Below, in pieces: positions 45,108-54,282 of a stretch of DNA of 54,357 bases (position 1 is the first letter of the stretch; each line of letters opens with the position of its first letter). The position numbers were made by a program, and so were the translations under genes. The notes below the pieces were generated by a model, which made no database searches, was not told the origin of the DNA, and saw only the letters and a program-made list of their open reading frames with translations. The stretch is from NCBI GenBank assembly GCA_003989075.1, contig RXIX01000009.1:1-54357 (forward strand), read 5' to 3'. Origin of the DNA: Candidatus Competibacteraceae bacterium. Lineage in GTDB: Bacteria > Pseudomonadota > Gammaproteobacteria > Competibacterales > Competibacteraceae.

Positions 45108-45124
45108 GGAGGTTTATAACCTCC
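45108..45124 (-). promoter_or_regulatory. 17-bp dyad overlapping a candidate -10 box upstream of the cold-shock gene
   Basis: GGAGGTT (45108-45114) and AACCTCC (45118-45124) form a perfect 7-bp dyad around TAT. On the minus strand the centre reads TTATAAA, which could serve as a -10 element for the cold-shock gene about 100 nt upstream of its start; no good -35 is visible. The dyad could be an operator or a leader hairpin. The region 45008-45202 contains no gene. Confidence 0.4.
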
Positions 45125-45202
45125 GCCCATAAACGACACTACGCGAAAGCACTATGTTCCGCAAGTTAATTTTATGTGCGTTTGCACAGGGTTAGTGCAA
45201 AA

Positions 45203-48200
45203 ATGCACAGCTTTGCGCGCGTGCCTGATTCAGAAACCTTTTCAAACAGACTGTTGGACTTTGCCGTGGAAAAACTGCTTGTTTCCCTGCGCGATCGCCT
45301 GTTGGCGTGCCCGACAGGCGATCGCGCCGTTCTTGCCCGCCGTCTGCAGGGCGTGCGCCGGCGCCTGCGCGAGGGCAAGCCGATTGATCAGGTTCTGGCG
45401 CAACTGGTAGCGGCGATTGACAGTGCCGAAGCGCGCCTGCGCGAACGCCGCGCCGCCTTGCCGGTGCCGACTTTTGATGACAGCCTGCCGATCAGTGCCC
45501 AGCGCGAACGCATCGCCGCGGCCATTCTCGCCCATCCGGTGGTGGTGGTGTGCGGCGAAACCGGTTCCGGCAAGACCACGCAGCTGCCCAAGATCTGCCT
45601 GTCATTAGGGCTGGGCGCGGCCGGCCTGATTGGCCATACCCAGCCGCGCCGTATCGCGGCCCGCGCCGTGGCGACACGTATCGCCGCTGAACTGGGCACC
45701 ACAGTCGGCGGCCAGGTTGGCTATAAGGTGCGCTTTTCCGACCGGGTCGGGCCGGATACGGTGGTCAAGCTGATGACCGACGGCATCCTGCTCGCCGAAA
45801 CCCAGAGCGACCGCCAGCTTGATCAGTATGAAGTGCTGATCATCGACGAGGCCCACGAGCGCAGCCTGAACATCGACTTCCTGCTCGGCTATCTCAAGCG
45901 TCTGCGGGCGCGCCGGCCAGAACTGAAAATCATCATCACCTCGGCGACCATCGATCCGGAGCGCTTCGCGCGCCATTTTGACGGAGCGCCGATCATCGAG
46001 GTCTCCGGGCGCAGTTATCCGGTGGAATTGCGCTACCGGCCGCTGCTGGCCGATGACGAGGACCAGCGCGATCGCGACCTGCAGCAGGCGATTCTTGATG
46101 CGGTGGATGAACTGTGGCGGCACGGGCCGGGCGATATCCTGATTTTTCTCGCCGGCGAGCGCGAGATTCGCGAAACCACCGAGAGCCTGCGCAAGCATCA
46201 TCCGCCCAATACCGAGATTCTGCCGCTGTATGCGCGCCTGTCGGCGGCGGAGCAGAACCGCGTGTTTCAGCCGCATGGTCGGCCGCGCATCGTCCTGGCC
46301 ACCAACGTTGCCGAAACCTCGCTGACCGTGCCCGGCATCCGCTATGTGATCGATCCGGGTACGGCACGCATCAGCCGCTACAGTCCGCGCAGCCGCATCC
46401 AGCGCTTGCCGGTGGAGAACATTTCCCAGGCCAGCGCCCGGCAGCGCGCCGGTCGCTGCGGTCGGGTCAGTGCCGGCATCTGCATTCGCCTGTACGCGGA
46501 AGAGGATTTCCAGGCCCGCCCGGCCTTTACCGATCCGGAAATCCTGCGCACTCATCTGGCGGCAGTGATTTTGCAGATGAGCGCGCTGCACCTGGGCAAG
46601 CCGGAGGATTTTCCCTTCATCGATCCGCCCGATGCGCGGCAGATCAGCGATGGGTTCCGCCTGCTGTTCGAATTGCAGGCAGTTGATGAGCAGCGCGGTA
46701 TCAGCGAACTCGGCCGGCAACTGGCCCGGCTGCCGGTCGATCCGCGTCTGGGGCGGATGCTGCTGGCGGCACGCCAGGAAGGCTGCCTGCGCGAGGTGCT
46801 GATCCTGGTCGCCGCGCTGGCGATTCAGGATCCGCGCGAGCGTCCGCTGGACAGGCAACAGGCCGCCGACGAGAAGCATCGTCGTTTCCGCGACGAGCAG
46901 TCCGATTTCCTGGCCCTGCTCAACCTGTGGAACTACTACCACGAGCAGGCGCGGCAGTTGTCGCGGAACCAGTTGCGCAACTGCTGTCAGGCCGAGTTCC
47001 TGTCCTTCGTGCGCATGCGCGAATGGCATGACCTGCATCAGGAACTGCTGGGCCGGGTCACGGAAATGGGTCTGCGCCTGAACGAACAGCCGGCGCCTTA
47101 TGCGGCTCTGCACCGGGCGCTGCTCACCGGCCTGCTCGGTCATCTGGGGCTGAAGCAGGAGGAGCATGCCTATCTGGGCGCACATGGGCGCCATTTTCAT
47201 CTGTTCCCCGGTTCCGGGCTGTTCAAAAAGCGCCCGCGCTGGGTGATGGCGGCGGAACTGGTCGAAACCACCCGCCTGTATGCGCGCGGCGTGGCCCGCA
47301 TCGAACCGGAATGGGTGGAGGGCCTGGCTGGACATCTACTCAAGCGCAGTTATGCCGAGCCGCATTGGGAAAAGCGCAGCGCACAGGTCGCGGCTACCGA
47401 GCGGGTCACTCTGTATGGCCTGCCGATCGTTCCGGCGCGCCGGGTCAACTATGGGCCGCTCGACCCGGTGCTGGCGCGGGAGATTTTCCTGCGCCAGGCG
47501 CTGGTCGCGGGCGAGTTTCATTGCCGGGCGCCCTTCTTTGCCCACAACCAGCAGGTGCTGGCCGAACTGGCTGAATTGGAAACCCGTGCCCGCCGCGATC
47601 TGGCCGAGGACGAGGAAGCGCTGTACCGCTTTTACGATGCGCGCCTGCCCGCAGGCATCTACAGCGGTCCGGGTTTTGAGAGCTGGCGCAAGCGTGCCGA
47701 GCGCGAGCAGCCGCATCTGCTGTTTCTGGACCGGGCGGCGCTGCTCGCCCAGGCGGGGCCGGTGGCCGATGGGGCGCGCTTTCCCGATCATCTCGATCTG
47801 GACGGCCTGCGTCTGCCCTTGAGCTACCGTTTTGCACCCGGCGCCGACGATGACGGCGTGACGCTGACCGTACCGCTGGCGGCGGTGAATCAGGTCGATC
47901 CGCGCCGGCTGGACTGGCTGGTGCCCGGCTGGCAGGCCGAGCGCATGGCGGCGCTGCTGAAATCATTACCCAAGGCGCTGCGGCGCAATTTTGTGCCGGT
48001 ACCGAACTATGTGCAGGTGCTGCTGGAGCTGATCGAGCCGGGCACGCAGGCGCTGACGATGGCGATGGCGGCGCAGTTGCAGCGCATGACCGGGGTGGCG
48101 ATTCCCGAGGAGGCCTGGAATCCGGATGCGGTGCCTGCGTATCTGCGCATGCGCTTTCGGGTGGTGGATGCCGAGGACCGGGAGCTGGCGGTTGGGCGCG

Positions 48201-49144
48201 ACTGGAACGTGATCCAGCAGCAGTTGCGCGGTGCGGCCCAGGCCGGCTTTGCAGCGCTGCCGACGCCGGAATTCGAACGCGATCAGGTGCGTGACTGGGA
48301 TTTTGGCGAGTTGCCCGAGGAAGTGAATTTCGTGCGCAACGGTATCCAGTTGCGCGGTTATCCGGCGCTGGTCGCGGCAACGGATGGCACGCTGGCCCTG
48401 CGGCTGCTGGATGCGCCGACGCGCGCCGAGGCGGCCAGCCGTGCCGGGCTGCGGCGTCTGATCGCCTGGCGGCTGGGGCCGGTGTTCAAGGCACTGGCGC
48501 GGGATCTGCCCAACCTGCAGCGCATGACCCTGCATTACCTGGGCCTGGGCACGCAGGAGCAGTTGCGCGAGGATCTGCTGGCGCTGATTCTCGATCGCGC
48601 CTTTCTGGCCGGGCAGCCGCTGCCACGCGAGCGGGCCGCTTTCGAGGCGCTGCTGGAGCGGGGCCGTGCGCGGCTGGGGCCGGTGCGGGTGGAGATGAGC
48701 GCGCTCGCCGAGGCGATTCTGGCCGGCTATCACGAGTTGCGCCGGGCGCTGGGTTCAGAAGCGGTGACTGGCGATGAAGCGCTGGCCGATCTGCGTGAAC
48801 AGCTGGATTGGCTGATCCATCCGGGTTTTCTCAGCCAGACCCCGGCGGAATGGCTGCCGCATCTGCCGCGCTATCTGCGCGCCATGCTGCTGCGCCTGCA
48901 GAAGCTGCGCCAGGCGCCGGATAAGGATCGCCAGCGCCGCGCCGATATCCTGCGCCTGTGGCAACAGTGCAGGCAGCAGTGGCAGCGCAATGCCGCTCGG
49001 GAACGCGAGGATCCGGAACTGCTGCGCCTGCGCTGGCTGCTGGAGGAGCTGCGGGTTTCGCAGTTCGCCCAGGAGCTGAAGACCCTTACGCCGGTGTCGG
49101 TAAAGCGCCTTGAGGAGCAGTGGGCGAGGGTCAGGAAGGACTGA
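45203..49144 (+). CDS. hrpA: ATP-dependent RNA helicase HrpA
   Basis: This very large DEAH-box helicase has about 1313 residues (E. coli HrpA is about 1300). The helicase motifs are GETGSGKTTQ (I, near residue 120), DEAHERS (II, near 214), TSATID (III) and QRAGRCGR (VI), followed by the winged-helix/ratchet and OB regions and a long DUF3418-type C-terminal domain. It has been linked to mRNA processing and ribosome rescue. The start is uncertain: ATG 45203 is preceded by a weak ACAGGG, while an in-frame GTG lies at 45176 and another at 45264. Nothing unusual is visible in the core. Confidence 0.94.
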   Translation: MHSFARVPDSETFSNRLLDFAVEKLLVSLRDRLLACPTGDRAVLARRLQGVRRRLREGKPIDQVLAQLVAAIDSAEARLRERRAALPVPTFDDSLPISAQRERIAAAILAHPVVVVCGETGSGKTTQLPKICLSLGLGAAGLIGHTQPRRIAARAVATRIAAELGTTVGGQVGYKVRFSDRVGPDTVVKLMTDGILLAETQSDRQLDQYEVLIIDEAHERSLNIDFLLGYLKRLRARRPELKIIITSATIDPERFARHFDGAPIIEVSGRSYPVELRYRPLLADDEDQRDRDLQQAILDAVDELWRHGPGDILIFLAGEREIRETTESLRKHHPPNTEILPLYARLSAAEQNRVFQPHGRPRIVLATNVAETSLTVPGIRYVIDPGTARISRYSPRSRIQRLPVENISQASARQRAGRCGRVSAGICIRLYAEEDFQARPAFTDPEILRTHLAAVILQMSALHLGKPEDFPFIDPPDARQISDGFRLLFELQAVDEQRGISELGRQLARLPVDPRLGRMLLAARQEGCLREVLILVAALAIQDPRERPLDRQQAADEKHRRFRDEQSDFLALLNLWNYYHEQARQLSRNQLRNCCQAEFLSFVRMREWHDLHQELLGRVTEMGLRLNEQPAPYAALHRALLTGLLGHLGLKQEEHAYLGAHGRHFHLFPGSGLFKKRPRWVMAAELVETTRLYARGVARIEPEWVEGLAGHLLKRSYAEPHWEKRSAQVAATERVTLYGLPIVPARRVNYGPLDPVLAREIFLRQALVAGEFHCRAPFFAHNQQVLAELAELETRARRDLAEDEEALYRFYDARLPAGIYSGPGFESWRKRAEREQPHLLFLDRAALLAQAGPVADGARFPDHLDLDGLRLPLSYRFAPGADDDGVTLTVPLAAVNQVDPRRLDWLVPGWQAERMAALLKSLPKALRRNFVPVPNYVQVLLELIEPGTQALTMAMAAQLQRMTGVAIPEEAWNPDAVPAYLRMRFRVVDAEDRELAVGRDWNVIQQQLRGAAQAGFAALPTPEFERDQVRDWDFGELPEEVNFVRNGIQLRGYPALVAATDGTLALRLLDAPTRAEAASRAGLRRLIAWRLGPVFKALARDLPNLQRMTLHYLGLGTQEQLREDLLALILDRAFLAGQPLPRERAAFEALLERGRARLGPVRVEMSALAEAILAGYHELRRALGSEAVTGDEALADLREQLDWLIHPGFLSQTPAEWLPHLPRYLRAMLLRLQKLRQAPDKDRQRRADILRLWQQCRQQWQRNAAREREDPELLRLRWLLEELRVSQFAQELKTLTPVSVKRLEEQWARVRKD

Positions 49145-49153
49145 GTCGAAGAC

Positions 49154-49795
49154 TCATCCGGGTGGCGTGCAAGGGTGCAGCCGCCCGGTTCGCTCCAAAC
49201 CAGCCAGACCGGTCAGATACGGTTCCAGCAGGGCCTCGGCGACTGTGGCGACTGGCGGGCCATCGGCGATTTCCAGCTTCTGGTCGATGCCGAGGATGCA
49301 GATGCCATGCACGCCACTCCACAGGGCGCGGGCTGCCAGGGCTATCTCGGCGGACGACCGGCGCGGGCACAGCGCAGTGAGCGTGTCCTGCACCAGTGCG
49401 AACATGTTGCTCACTCGCTCGTTCAGGGACGGTGGCGTGGCCTGGCCCTCGGGCAGGTGGTGCTGATAGATCGCCAGCCAGCGGTGGCTCTGCTCCAGGG
49501 CGAAGGCGATATAGGTGTTGGCCAGCGCCCGGATCGCCGCGACCGGTTCCCGTTGAGCATGCCGCGCGGCCGCGAGCCGTTCGTGCAGGGTGTCCAGAGT
49601 GCGCTCGTTCATCTGGATGATCAGATCGTCGAGATTGTGGAAGACCAGATACAGGCTGCCGACGGTATAGCCGATATGAGCGGCGACCTTGCGCGTGCTC
49701 AGTGCGGCCAGTCCGCCCTCGGCGACCAGATGTTCGGCGGCTTGCAGGGCGATTTCGCGCAGCTCGGCGCGGCTGTGCTCGTTACGACGACCCAT
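49154..49795 (-). CDS. TetR-family transcriptional regulator
   Basis: A 213-residue repressor-like protein with a TetR N-terminal helix-turn-helix (residues 10-56; LSTRKVAAHIGYTVGSLYLVFHNLDDLI) and a C-terminal ligand/dimerisation domain of the TetR_C_33/WHG type (ALARALWSGVHGICILG-like). It is convergent with hrpA (9 nt apart) and lies 18 nt past the kinase gene of the vWA/PP2C/kinase triad on the same strand, so it may be its last gene. It could regulate the triad, but no target site is evident. Confidence 0.88.
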   Translation of the reverse strand: MGRRNEHSRAELREIALQAAEHLVAEGGLAALSTRKVAAHIGYTVGSLYLVFHNLDDLIIQMNERTLDTLHERLAAARHAQREPVAAIRALANTYIAFALEQSHRWLAIYQHHLPEGQATPPSLNERVSNMFALVQDTLTALCPRRSSAEIALAARALWSGVHGICILGIDQKLEIADGPPVATVAEALLEPYLTGLAGLERTGRLHPCTPPG

Positions 49796-49813
49796 CGGCG
49801 ATCTCCGCGGGTT

Positions 49814-51826
49814 TCAGGGACGGTAAAAGAGGCGTCGCCATAGCGCCAGCAGCGCCGGCAGCAGGCGAAAGACCCGCAGGTCGGCGCGCGCCTGCTGTTC
49901 TTCCATGGCCTGACGGCGCAGCTCAACACTGAGGCGGGCCCGCTGTTGCAGGATCTGCGCGCGCAGCCGGCCCAGCTCGTCAGCGCCCTTGAGCAGCGTC
50001 TGTTCCAGGGTCCGTTGTTCCTGAGCGTAGCGCTGGGCGAGCTGAGCAATCGCGCCCGGCTCGGTGTTCTGACGCGGATCGTAGCGGAAGCGCTGTTCCA
50101 GGTTTTGCCGCCAGGCCAGCAGAGCAGCGGCCCGGGGTGCGCCGAGGCGTTCGCCAAAGCCGGGAATGGCCCGCAGCGCCGCCGCGCTGACATCGGCGGC
50201 AGTTTCGATGCCGTAGGATTCCAGGGCCATGCGATCGGTGGCGCGGATACCGGGAATCTGTGCGGTATCCAGGAAGTGGCCTTCCAGAAAGGTCTGCAAT
50301 TGCGCCTGGCGGCGGTCGCTGTCCAGGCGCTGTCGCTCGCTCAGGAAGGCGGTATTCAGATCGGCATGGTGCTGGCGCAGAGCCTGCAGCTCATGCAGCT
50401 TCTGCCGGAACGGCTGCTCGCTGGCCTGCTGCTGCCAGGCCAGTTGCAGATCAACCCGTTCCTGGCGCGTTGCCAGCAGCACCTGCCGCCGGCGCTGGTA
50501 TTCGCGGCGCAGCGTGGCATCGCGCAGCCCCAGCCAGGCCAGCAGCGCCAGCGGTAGCCACAGCCAGAGCAGCGCCGGTTGCAACACGGTGGCCAGCAAA
50601 GCGCCGGCGCCCGCCGCTGTGCCCCGCAGCCGATCGAGAAGCTGCGCCTGGTGCAGCGCGTCCGGCAAGGGCGTTGGTTCCGGCAGCACCGTTGCGGTTG
50701 TGGCGGGCAGCGACTCATCACCGGGTGGCGGCAGGGCCAGAACGCGGCTCCATAGGCGGTCCAGATCAAATTCGCCATGCCCGGACGGCAGGCCATCGGC
50801 AGTCGATGGCGTCGGCGCGGTGAAAAAGCGCGTGCCGCTCGCCCGTTCCAGCGTGCACCAGGGACAGTTCAGCAGCCGCTGCGGATATTTGTGCATCGGG
50901 TTGCGGGCACAGCCCTGCAGCTCGGTGCCAAGCCGCTCCAGCGCCAGCCGCCAGTCGCGTGCGCTTGGCCGACCATGAGCCAGCGTCGGTGCCGCAAAGG
51001 CGCGTTCGAACAGCCCGGCGACCGTGTCAGGCAGCGCGCTCAGCGGCAGACTGTGCGGCGGCGGCTCCATACCGCGGCTGGCAGCGTGGCGGCCAAAGGC
51101 GAAGCGGCATTCGCGGATCGCCTGCTCGATGGGCATATCGCTGTTGTCGCGATAGCGGCCGGCAAAGGGATGGCGGCCGAGGAACAGCAGGTGAAAGCAC
51201 AGCACGGCCAGACCGAAGGCATCATGATCCGGCGTGCGTTGCAAGCCCTGAAAGGGCCGGTCCTGCAATTCCGGCGCGGTGAACTGCGGTACACCGACCT
51301 CGCAGGGAAACAGGCGCTCGCCGGTATCGATCTGGAAGGAATCGCAGTCGATCAGCCGCACCAGCGCCTGCGCCGAGATCACCACGTTGCCGGGATTGAC
51401 ATCGCCGACCACGTGGCCCCGGGCGTGAATGGCCTCGAAGGCGCTGGCCAGATTGCGCGCGGCGTGGACCAGGAACGACCAGTCAGCGTGTGGAAACAGA
51501 CGTCGGCGGTGTGCCGGTCCATACAGGCTGTGAATTTCGTGATAGCCATTGACCCGCGGCATGATGAAACCGCAGATCAGGCCGCCCGGCGTGGCGCGCA
51601 GCACATCCACCGGCCAGGCGGCAATTTCCAGCAGGCTCGGATGCGCCTGCCGGGCCATGTTTTCCAGCTTGAGCGCCTGCTGGCTGCTGGCCGGCTGGTG
51701 ATAGACCTTGGCGACAAAGCCGGGCCGGCCCTGGATGGCGAAGACGCTGCCTTCGCCGCCGCGCCCGAGCGCTGCGCCCAGTTCCACCGGATTACCGGCG
51801 CCGCTATGCAGACGTGTTCCGGTCAT
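49814..51826 (-). CDS. Membrane-anchored protein kinase of the TerY-P triad, with HhH domain
   Basis: About 670 residues. A Ser/Thr kinase-like domain (residues 15-300) has the loop GRGGEGSVF (21-29), Lys40, the catalytic loop GDVNPGNV (Asp142; the usual HRD is replaced), DCD in place of DFG (Asp160) and APE (184-186). Then comes a zinc-binding-like cluster Cys306, His312, Cys321, Cys324 (CPWC), a hydrophobic hairpin at about 406-434, coiled coil and a helix-hairpin-helix pair (IPGI and IPGFG, about 524-570). This architecture is that of the kinase in vWA/PP2C/kinase triads. The start is uncertain; ATG 51826 overlaps the PP2C gene by 23 nt. Confidence 0.85.
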   Translation of the reverse strand: MTGTRLHSGAGNPVELGAALGRGGEGSVFAIQGRPGFVAKVYHQPASSQQALKLENMARQAHPSLLEIAAWPVDVLRATPGGLICGFIMPRVNGYHEIHSLYGPAHRRRLFPHADWSFLVHAARNLASAFEAIHARGHVVGDVNPGNVVISAQALVRLIDCDSFQIDTGERLFPCEVGVPQFTAPELQDRPFQGLQRTPDHDAFGLAVLCFHLLFLGRHPFAGRYRDNSDMPIEQAIRECRFAFGRHAASRGMEPPPHSLPLSALPDTVAGLFERAFAAPTLAHGRPSARDWRLALERLGTELQGCARNPMHKYPQRLLNCPWCTLERASGTRFFTAPTPSTADGLPSGHGEFDLDRLWSRVLALPPPGDESLPATTATVLPEPTPLPDALHQAQLLDRLRGTAAGAGALLATVLQPALLWLWLPLALLAWLGLRDATLRREYQRRRQVLLATRQERVDLQLAWQQQASEQPFRQKLHELQALRQHHADLNTAFLSERQRLDSDRRQAQLQTFLEGHFLDTAQIPGIRATDRMALESYGIETAADVSAAALRAIPGFGERLGAPRAAALLAWRQNLEQRFRYDPRQNTEPGAIAQLAQRYAQEQRTLEQTLLKGADELGRLRAQILQQRARLSVELRRQAMEEQQARADLRVFRLLPALLALWRRLFYRP

Positions 51827-52721
51827 CGGCGGAGTCGGGGTTGGTGCGGGCGACGGGCGGCGCGAGGGGAGAGGGTGTTGCAGCATCGGCGGATACACGT
51901 TCGGCAGCAGGCTCGGCGGTGCGGCGCGTGGCCAGGATCAGGGTTTTATCATCATGGGTGCGGGTGCAGATTGCCGGCCCGGTGAGCAGTTCGGCCAGCG
52001 CCGCGTTCAGCGTCACGGCTTCGCCCGCTGCAGTCTGGGCGCGCAGGGCGCGAAACAGCGGCCGGAAAAACGGCGCATGCGCCTGCCGGCTTGGGTAGTG
52101 CAGTGCCAGCCATTGTAGACCGTCGGTGAGCAGGGCGATTTCGGCGACGGTTTCGCGGAGCAGGACGCATTCCAGGCGCGCGGCGGCGCCGGTATCGGTG
52201 ACGAAATAGGTTTCATTGGCATATTCGCCAGCCTGCGGCCAGAACTGCACCCGGTAATCATCGCCGCTGCCGAGGATGATGGCGCCATCACCGATTTGCA
52301 GCAGCAGCGCCCGATCATCCGCCAGCGCCGCGCCAAGCAGGGTGCAGGCGAACTCGCGTAACGGCTGCTGCAGGCGCCGCGCCTGTTCATCGAGCGTGGC
52401 CTGAACGCGCGCGAGCAGGACGGGTGCAGCGCTTTGCCAGTCATCACGGTCGGCGCTGTCGCGCAGCCAGTCGCTGAAACCGTCGAGCAGCGCCTGACAG
52501 GCCAGCGTCGCGCCAAGATCGGCCTGCGCCGCGCTACCGGCTCCGTCGGCGGCGGCCAGCAGCAGCACCGGACCACAGGCGCTCGCGGCCAGCCAGCGCA
52601 CTGCGCAGGCATCCTGGCAGGGACGGCCCTCGGCGTGATGGGCAACGCCAGGCACGCTGGCCTGCGCGTAGCGCCAGTCGTCGCAATGCAAGGCAGCCAC
52701 CCTACACGGACGCCCAGCCAT
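51804..52721 (-). CDS. PP2C-family protein phosphatase of the TerY-P triad
   Basis: The 305-residue phosphatase has the PP2C-like opening [20 protein letters not shown], the metal-binding Asp in [25 protein letters not shown] and a final DDKTLILA with the last metal-site Asp. It would remove phosphates added by the neighbouring kinase. Its first 20 nt overlap the vWA gene, and its 3' end overlaps the kinase gene, so all three are translated as a unit. The last 45 residues are Pro/Ala-rich and probably disordered. Confidence 0.88.
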   Translation of the reverse strand: MAGRPCRVAALHCDDWRYAQASVPGVAHHAEGRPCQDACAVRWLAASACGPVLLLAAADGAGSAAQADLGATLACQALLDGFSDWLRDSADRDDWQSAAPVLLARVQATLDEQARRLQQPLREFACTLLGAALADDRALLLQIGDGAIILGSGDDYRVQFWPQAGEYANETYFVTDTGAAARLECVLLRETVAEIALLTDGLQWLALHYPSRQAHAPFFRPLFRALRAQTAAGEAVTLNAALAELLTGPAICTRTHDDKTLILATRRTAEPAAERVSADAATPSPLAPPVARTNPDSADDRNTSA

Positions 52722-53397
52722 CTGGCGCGGTCGGATTGCTCAGCGGTACCTCGGTGCCGGGTACCGAGCGCGATACCGAGCGCATCGAATTGGACAGCCA
52801 CTGGAACAGTTCGCGAAAGCGCAGACCTTTCAGGCGCAGCGGCTGGCGCAGGGCGATGCGCTGCAGAATCTCAAGATTGGCGCCCTCGACGCCGACGGCA
52901 AAGAAGGCAAAGGCACGGCTTTCCTCGCCCTTGCGCACTTCAGCGGCTGCGGCCTTCCAGTCATCAGTAGGGCTGCCATCGGTGATCAGGAACACCCAGG
53001 GGCGGAAAAAGGGAATGCCGTTAGCCCGGTACAGGGCCTTGCGCTGTTGCAGCAGGTCCAATCCCTGCAGGATCGCCTGACCCATCGGGGTGTCCTTGCG
53101 CGCTTCCAGTGGTGGCGGCAGGAAATGCTCGGCGGTCTGAAACTCGCTGGCGATTTGCACCGGGCCGAAGCTGACGATGGCGATTTCGACCCGTTTCGCC
53201 GCCAGGCTGTCGGCGAGCAGTTCATCGCGGAAGGTCGCCAGACCCTGGTTCAATTCAGCGATCGGCGCGCCGTTCATGGACCAGGATGTGTCCAGGAGCA
53301 GCACGCAGGGGCAGCGCGGTTCGGGGTTGTCGGCGAATTCGATGGCGCTGAAATCGCCGTCGAATGGGGTTTGCCGGTAGGAGTCGAGTTCGTTCAT
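52702..53397 (-). CDS. von Willebrand factor A protein, TerY type
   Basis: A 231-residue vWA domain protein with a complete MIDAS: DTSWS (Asp36, Ser38, Ser40), the Thr in KDTPMGQA and the Asp in [11 protein letters not shown]. It opens with [19 protein letters not shown] and resembles TerY of tellurite-resistance clusters. It heads the triad vWA-phosphatase-kinase. No TerB/C/D/Z genes are in the window. The start at 53397 gives the conserved N-terminus; the longer in-frame extension upstream would cross the divergent promoter. Confidence 0.9.
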   Translation of the reverse strand: MNELDSYRQTPFDGDFSAIEFADNPEPRCPCVLLLDTSWSMNGAPIAELNQGLATFRDELLADSLAAKRVEIAIVSFGPVQIASEFQTAEHFLPPPLEARKDTPMGQAILQGLDLLQQRKALYRANGIPFFRPWVFLITDGSPTDDWKAAAAEVRKGEESRAFAFFAVGVEGANLEILQRIALRQPLRLKGLRFRELFQWLSNSMRSVSRSVPGTEVPLSNPTAPDGWASV

Positions 53398-53460
53398 CGT
53401 TTGGATACTCTGCGCAGGCGTCGTGAAGGGCGCATGAATGAATGCCGTGGGCGCAGGGCC

Positions 53461-53489
53461 TGAAGTCGGCAGTGGTGGACCGCTATAAT
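53461..53489 (+). promoter_or_regulatory. Candidate sigma-70 promoter for the lipoprotein gene
   Basis: A perfect -10 box TATAAT at 53484-53489 is preceded by a weak -35 (TGAAGT, 53461-53466) at 17-nt spacing. It lies 40 nt upstream of the lipoprotein start codon, in the 131-nt spacer with the divergent vWA gene. Confidence 0.5.
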
Positions 53490-53528
53490 GTGCGGCCATT
53501 TTAGGCAAAAGTAGACCAGGAAAAGTCG

Positions 53529-54257
53529 ATGAAGTTAATGCGCGTGGCGATAAGCGGTCTGGTGGGGGTATGGCTGAGCGCCTGTGCGGTATCGCCCGTG
53601 GTCGAGACTCCACCGCCTGATTCGGCACCGGCGGTAGATGTGATGGCGCGTCTGCAGGCGCAGGAAACGCGCCTGGAACGGCTGGAACAGGCTGTGGCAA
53701 CGCTGGGCAGTGCGCAGCAGGCCTTGCAGGCGCAGCAGGTGGCTCCGGAAGCGTTGGAGGGTATGCGCGGCGAATTGCGCCAGATGCGGGCGGCGCTGGA
53801 CAAGCTGCGCCACCAGCAGCGGCAACAGCAGCAGGCCGCTGCCGCGCCCCGGCCAGTGCCGGTTGTGACTGCGGGCAGTGCCGCCAGCGATACGGCCCGT
53901 TATCGGGCGGTGGATATCGACCTGGGGCCCTTGCCGGATGGTTCGGGTTCGCGCTTGCTGCGGCCGATTCCGGCTACGGTGCCGGGGCAGGCGCGGGAGA
54001 TTCTGGTGTATGTGCAGATCGCGACCGGTTATGTCGAGGGTGGCCCGCATCGTTTCCGTATCGCGACCCGTCTCGATGAGGGCCGGGAAGCGGCGTTTTA
54101 CCTGTATGCGGTGGGGCAGGCGCAGCAGGGCTGGGCGTATAACTCCGACAATTTCTGGCTGCCGATGCCTGCCAATCGCGAGCTGGTTCTGGATGCGGAA
54201 GGCAAGCCCTTCTTTGGCGACTGGAACAGCAATGTGCGCATCATTGCTTATCGCTAG
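53529..54257 (+). CDS. Predicted lipoprotein with coiled coil
   Basis: A 242-residue protein with a lipoprotein signal peptide; the lipobox is LSAC with Cys19 as the lipidated residue. Residues 38-105 form a coiled coil rich in Gln, Leu and Ala ([16 protein letters not shown]). The C-terminal half (about 120-242) is a small globular beta-rich domain ([49 protein letters not shown]). I recognise no family. AGGA precedes the ATG by 8 nt. It is divergent from the TerY-P triad and may be functionally linked to it or independent. Confidence 0.75.
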   Translation: MKLMRVAISGLVGVWLSACAVSPVVETPPPDSAPAVDVMARLQAQETRLERLEQAVATLGSAQQALQAQQVAPEALEGMRGELRQMRAALDKLRHQQRQQQQAAAAPRPVPVVTAGSAASDTARYRAVDIDLGPLPDGSGSRLLRPIPATVPGQAREILVYVQIATGYVEGGPHRFRIATRLDEGREAAFYLYAVGQAQQGWAYNSDNFWLPMPANRELVLDAEGKPFFGDWNSNVRIIAYR

Positions 54258-54282
54258 CACGCAACACTGTTCAGGCGATCCG

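Noticed and set aside
45605-47335. A 576-codon minus-strand reading frame
   Set aside because: It is antisense to hrpA, whose helicase motifs are clear.
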